Of a DNA stretch of 64,000 bases, positions 60,997 to 64,000 are shown piece after piece. Where the stretch lies: contig LFFE01000024.1 of the NCBI GenBank assembly GCA_001510385.1, positions 1 to 64,000 of the forward strand. The letters are read 5' to 3'. The notes under the pieces are model-generated. The model saw only the letters and a list, made by a program, of their open reading frames with translations. It did no database searches and was not told the DNA's origin. The first letter of the stretch is position 1, and each line of letters opens with the position of its first letter. Made by a program: the position numbers and the translations under genes. The DNA comes from Actinobacteria bacterium casp-actino5. GTDB taxonomy: Bacteria; Actinomycetota; Acidimicrobiia; Acidimicrobiales; Ilumatobacteraceae.

Positions 60997-61003
60997 CGAA
61001 TAC

Positions 61004-61912
61004 ATGGTCCCATCGATTCGCACCACACTCGTTGCGTCAATCGCCACACTTGTGCTTGTTGGTTGCGGTGGCGATCCAACTCAAGAATTAGCTGAGAATG
61101 CCGATGTAACTGACGTCTCGCTTGAGCCGCTGAGCAACACCTCAACGACCGAAGCGGTGCAACTCGATCGACCTTTGCTAGCCGCCCCCTCTGTAATCCC
61201 TACCGAACTCATCATCACCGACATAGTCGAAGGAACCGGCCGCGCTGTCTCTGAAGGCGACACGGTCTGGGTCGATTACACCGGAGTGCGCTCGGCTGAT
61301 GGAGTCGAGTTCGACAACAGCTATCAACGCGGCGAACCCATTGCATTCACTGTCGGAATCGGATCGGTCATTGATGGATGGGATACTGGCCTCATCGGAG
61401 CAAAAGCGGGGAGCCAACGTCGTCTAGATATCCCCGCTGACATGGCATACGGCGACAATCCGCCTGGTGGCGTCATCGAAGCCGGTGATGCCCTGACCTT
61501 CATGCTTGAGATTCGTGCGGTCGTCGCCACGTCAACTTCCGACGATATTCCCGAGATCGATACCGCTGCGTATCCCCCAACAGAAGACTTAGAACTCACT
61601 GATCTCTCGATTGGCGAGGGAACCGTCGTTCGGGTCGGAGATAGCGCAATCCTGCACCTGCTCATCGGTAATGCCGATTCCGGTGACATTCTGTTTGAAA
61701 CATGGTCAGAGGGGCAGCCAACCCTCATCCAGGTTGTCGAGGGGTATTCAATTCCAGGGCTCTACGAGGGACTTCAGGGTATGGCAGTTGGCGGGACCAG
61801 GGCAATGTCGGTACCTGCTGAGCTTGCATTCGGTGATGAAGGCATCCCCGATCTTGGCCTCGCCGGTGGCACGCCAATTCTTCTCGTTGTAGAACTCGTT
61901 GGCACCTACTAG
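61004..61912 (+). CDS. Lipoprotein with two FKBP-type peptidyl-prolyl isomerase domains
   Basis: 302 residues. A lipoprotein signal (TTLVASIATLVLVGCGGD, Cys about residue 21) and a Ser/Thr/Glu-rich linker. The first FKBP domain (about 65-170) has VWVDYTGVRSADGVEFDNSYQRGEPIAFTVG, VIDGWDTGLIGAKAGSQRRLDIP and AYGDNPPGG. The second domain (about 195-302) keeps the fold (GEGTVVRVGDSAILHLLIG, IPGLYEGLQGMAVGGTRAMSVPAELAFGDEG) but lacks the Tyr and Asp/Phe pocket residues. So the first domain is probably an active foldase outside the membrane; the second may bind rather than catalyse. The longer frame from 60944 lies inside the AarF gene. Confidence 0.9.
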   Translation: MVPSIRTTLVASIATLVLVGCGGDPTQELAENADVTDVSLEPLSNTSTTEAVQLDRPLLAAPSVIPTELIITDIVEGTGRAVSEGDTVWVDYTGVRSADGVEFDNSYQRGEPIAFTVGIGSVIDGWDTGLIGAKAGSQRRLDIPADMAYGDNPPGGVIEAGDALTFMLEIRAVVATSTSDDIPEIDTAAYPPTEDLELTDLSIGEGTVVRVGDSAILHLLIGNADSGDILFETWSEGQPTLIQVVEGYSIPGLYEGLQGMAVGGTRAMSVPAELAFGDEGIPDLGLAGGTPILLVVELVGTY

Positions 61913-62018
61913 CCCGACCACCTCACGGCTCGCGCCGGTATCCGGATAGATTCGACACGTCAACACGAGCGCGCGCCAACCGCTCAGTGATCAGAACGAC
62001 AGAACGGAACCGACAAAC

Positions 62019-63428
62019 ATGACGACCGAACGACCGATGACACTGCCTGAGAAGATCTGGCATCGTCACCTCGTGACATCCACACCTGGCGAGGCCGACC
62101 TTCTTTATATCGACCTTCATCTCATCCATGAGGTGACTAGCCCCCAGGCATTCGATGGCCTCCGGATGAGTGGACGCACGGTGCGCCGCCCGGAACTCAC
62201 GGTCGCCACCGAGGACCACAACGTTCCGACGGAGAATATCGATCAGCCGATTGCTGATCCGATTTCTGCGAAGCAGGTCGAGACACTTCGAGTCAACACG
62301 AAAGAATTTGGGATCGTCAATTACCCAATGGGCAATTCCGACCAAGGAATTGTTCATGTGATCAGTCCAGAGCAGGGCCGCACCCTTCCTGGAACAACAA
62401 TCGTGTGCGGCGACAGCCACACCGCAACCCACGGCGCGTTTGGCGCTCTCGCATTCGGAATTGGAACCAGCGAAGTTGAGCATGTGCTCGCAACCCAAAC
62501 CCTGCCGCAAAGCCGTCCGAAATGGATGTCCGTCAACGTTGAGGGCGAACTCCAACCGGGTGTAACGGCCAAAGATGTCGTTCTGGCCATCATTGGGGTC
62601 GTCGGCACCGGCGGCGGAATCGGCCATGTCATCGAATACCGGGGCTCCGCAATCACATCCCTGTCGATGGAAGGCCGAATGACTGTCTGCAACATGTCGA
62701 TCGAAGCTGGTGCCAAGGCAGGACTCATCGCTCCCGACGAGACCACCTTCGACTATCTCAAAGGGCGTGATCATGCCCCAACCGGCGTCGACTGGGAGGC
62801 TGCGGTAGCTGACTGGGCAACCCTCGCATCCGATGAAGGTGCCACATGGGACAAAGAAGTGGTCATCGACGCTGCGTCGATTCGACCGCAGGTCACGTGG
62901 GGTACGAATCCGGCACAGGTGATGTCAATTGATGGCAATGTCCCATCTCCCGATGATTTCACTGACCCAACCACCCAAGAAACTGTTCGCCGTGCGCTCG
63001 ACTACATGGGCCTTGAGCCCGGAACTGCGATGCGCGACGTTCCCGTCGACACCGTGTTCATCGGATCCTGTACCAACAGCCGAATTGAAGACCTTCGAGC
63101 GGCCGCTGCGGTACTAGAGGGCAGGACCGTGACGGTCCCCCGAGTAATGGTCGTGCCGGGCTCGCATCGGGTGAAGGCACAAGCCGAGGCCGAAGGACTT
63201 CACCAGGTCTTCACCGCTGCCGGGGCAGATTGGCGTGAACCAGGTTGTTCAATGTGCCTCGCAATGAACCCGGACAAACTTGCGCCGGGTGAGCGATCAG
63301 CAAGCACATCAAATCGAAACTTCGAGGGTCGCCAAGGGCGCGGTGGCCGCACACACCTCGTATCCCCTGCTGTCGCCGCAGCAACTGCTGTTGCGGGCCG
63401 ATTTGCCCTTCCGGAGGACCTCTCATGA
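62019..63428 (+). CDS. leuC: 3-isopropylmalate/citramalate dehydratase large subunit
   Basis: 469 residues. [29 protein letters not shown], the iron-sulfur Cys ligands in [52 protein letters not shown] and [14 protein letters not shown], and the [20 protein letters not shown] end. An aconitase-family [4Fe-4S] subunit. The stop overlaps the leuD start (ATGA, 63425-63428). With citramalate as substrate it also serves the CimA route. Confidence 0.96.
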   Translation: MTTERPMTLPEKIWHRHLVTSTPGEADLLYIDLHLIHEVTSPQAFDGLRMSGRTVRRPELTVATEDHNVPTENIDQPIADPISAKQVETLRVNTKEFGIVNYPMGNSDQGIVHVISPEQGRTLPGTTIVCGDSHTATHGAFGALAFGIGTSEVEHVLATQTLPQSRPKWMSVNVEGELQPGVTAKDVVLAIIGVVGTGGGIGHVIEYRGSAITSLSMEGRMTVCNMSIEAGAKAGLIAPDETTFDYLKGRDHAPTGVDWEAAVADWATLASDEGATWDKEVVIDAASIRPQVTWGTNPAQVMSIDGNVPSPDDFTDPTTQETVRRALDYMGLEPGTAMRDVPVDTVFIGSCTNSRIEDLRAAAAVLEGRTVTVPRVMVVPGSHRVKAQAEAEGLHQVFTAAGADWREPGCSMCLAMNPDKLAPGERSASTSNRNFEGRQGRGGRTHLVSPAVAAATAVAGRFALPEDLS

Positions 63429-64000
63429 AAGCCGTTCGCGTCATTACCGGAACTGGCGTTCCACTTCGCCGAAGCGACGTTGACACCGACCAGATCATTC
63501 CTGCTGAATGGTTGAAGAGGGTTGAGCGCACAGGTTTCGAGAAAGGACTCTTCTCGACTTGGCGTGACGATCCATCGTTCGTATTAAACGATGAACGCTT
63601 CGCTGGCGCCAACATCCTTGTTGCAGGACCGTCGTTCGGAGTTGGTTCAAGCCGAGAGCACGCCGTTTGGGCAATCCAACAGGCTGGTTTCGAGGCGGTG
63701 ATCGCTCCAAGTTTCTCAGACATCTTCAGAAATAACTGCACAAAGAATGGACTCGTCCCGGCCGTTTTACCGCTTGCTGAAGTCGAAGCAATTTGGGCAG
63801 CCATTGATGCGAATCCGTCCACCTCAATCGTGGTCGACATGGAGCAGCTCGTTGTCGAAGTACCTGCTGCTGGAATTTCGTCCGAATTCCCGATGGACCG
63901 GCCAACTCAGCATCGATTCCTCGAAGGGCTCGATGACATTGGCATCACTCTTGGTCATGCTGACGCGATCGACTCGTACGAGGCGCAACGCCCGGCTTGG
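63425..64000 (+). CDS. leuD: 3-isopropylmalate/citramalate dehydratase small subunit (cut at window end)
   Basis: 192 codons are in the window, with no stop. [37 protein letters not shown], the active loop [38 protein letters not shown] and [25 protein letters not shown]. This is nearly the whole LeuD; the last residues lie beyond the edge. Translationally coupled to leuC. Confidence 0.95.
   Translation, partial: MKAVRVITGTGVPLRRSDVDTDQIIPAEWLKRVERTGFEKGLFSTWRDDPSFVLNDERFAGANILVAGPSFGVGSSREHAVWAIQQAGFEAVIAPSFSDIFRNNCTKNGLVPAVLPLAEVEAIWAAIDANPSTSIVVDMEQLVVEVPAAGISSEFPMDRPTQHRFLEGLDDIGITLGHADAIDSYEAQRPAW

Noticed and set aside
61913-62018. Possible leucine leader peptide before leuC
   Set aside because: No short ORF with Leu codons and no strong hairpin pair found in the 106 bases.
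61923-62774. 283-codon minus-strand frame over leuC
   Set aside because: Antisense shadow of leuC, no recognisable domain.

Overview
The window looks like a chromosome segment of a free-living, moderately GC-rich actinobacterium. I favour an Acidimicrobiia-type (Ilumatobacter-like) lineage. Reasons: frequent GTG starts, two luciferase-like F420-type oxidoreductases, a PAC2 protein, many acyl-CoA/acyl-AMP ligases and short-chain dehydrogenases, and a DNA-uptake pair next to holA. Genes are packed tightly on both strands. The longest stretch without a normal gene is under 300 bases (53777-54070), and it holds a regulatory leader. I saw no IS element, prophage, integrase or CRISPR array.

Layout. 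0-3.5 kb: start of holA, comEC and comEA (DNA uptake) with a small membrane-protein gene inserted on the other strand, then a thioredoxin-TPR protein. 3.6-10.3 kb: a phosphotransferase, a PAC2 protein, two luciferase-like oxidoreductases, a sensor kinase lacking its first membrane helix, a heme-binding membrane protein gene cut by an in-frame TAG, and a trans-aconitate methyltransferase-like gene. 10.3-15.7 kb: a fatty-acyl-AMP-ligase-like gene, leuS and an SDR. 15.8-18.4 kb: modABC molybdate uptake. 18.4-33.3 kb: lipid/acyl-CoA-type metabolism (three more AMP-forming ligases, crotonase, two hot-dog/SDR-type genes), a zinc-ribbon/J/PASTA-like membrane protein, a rhodanese pair, a flavocytochrome reductase, an AEC permease and a GH13 alpha-glucosidase. 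33.3-40.8 kb: a class III aminotransferase and a six-gene Mrp (Mnh) Na+/H+ antiporter operon in which every junction overlaps. 41-49.8 kb: SDR, acyl-CoA dehydrogenase, then a glutamate/glutamine charging group: glnS, an amidase, tRNA-Glu, tRNA-Gln, a DUF218 gene and gltX. 49.8-64 kb: branched-chain amino acid genes on both strands (cimA; ilvE-leuB; leuC-leuD), mixed with an FAD oxidase, a peroxiredoxin, an agmatinase-like enzyme, a nucleoside hydrolase, greA, an alpha/beta hydrolase, an AarF kinase and a double-FKBP lipoprotein.

How the genes work together. CimA makes citramalate from pyruvate and acetyl-CoA; LeuCD and LeuB can carry it to 2-oxobutyrate (isoleucine route) and also serve leucine synthesis; IlvE does the final transamination. 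The most striking regulatory find is upstream of cimA: a good promoter, a 12-residue ORF ending Ile-Ile-Ile-Arg-stop and two hairpins, which reads as an isoleucine attenuator. Just beyond it lie three copies of an 11-bp iteron that contain DnaA-box-like 9-mers. Another recurring pattern is a TAnnnT hexamer 6-8 bases before the start codon of at least 15 genes that begin transcription units. This suggests leaderless mRNAs are the rule here and was used to choose several starts.
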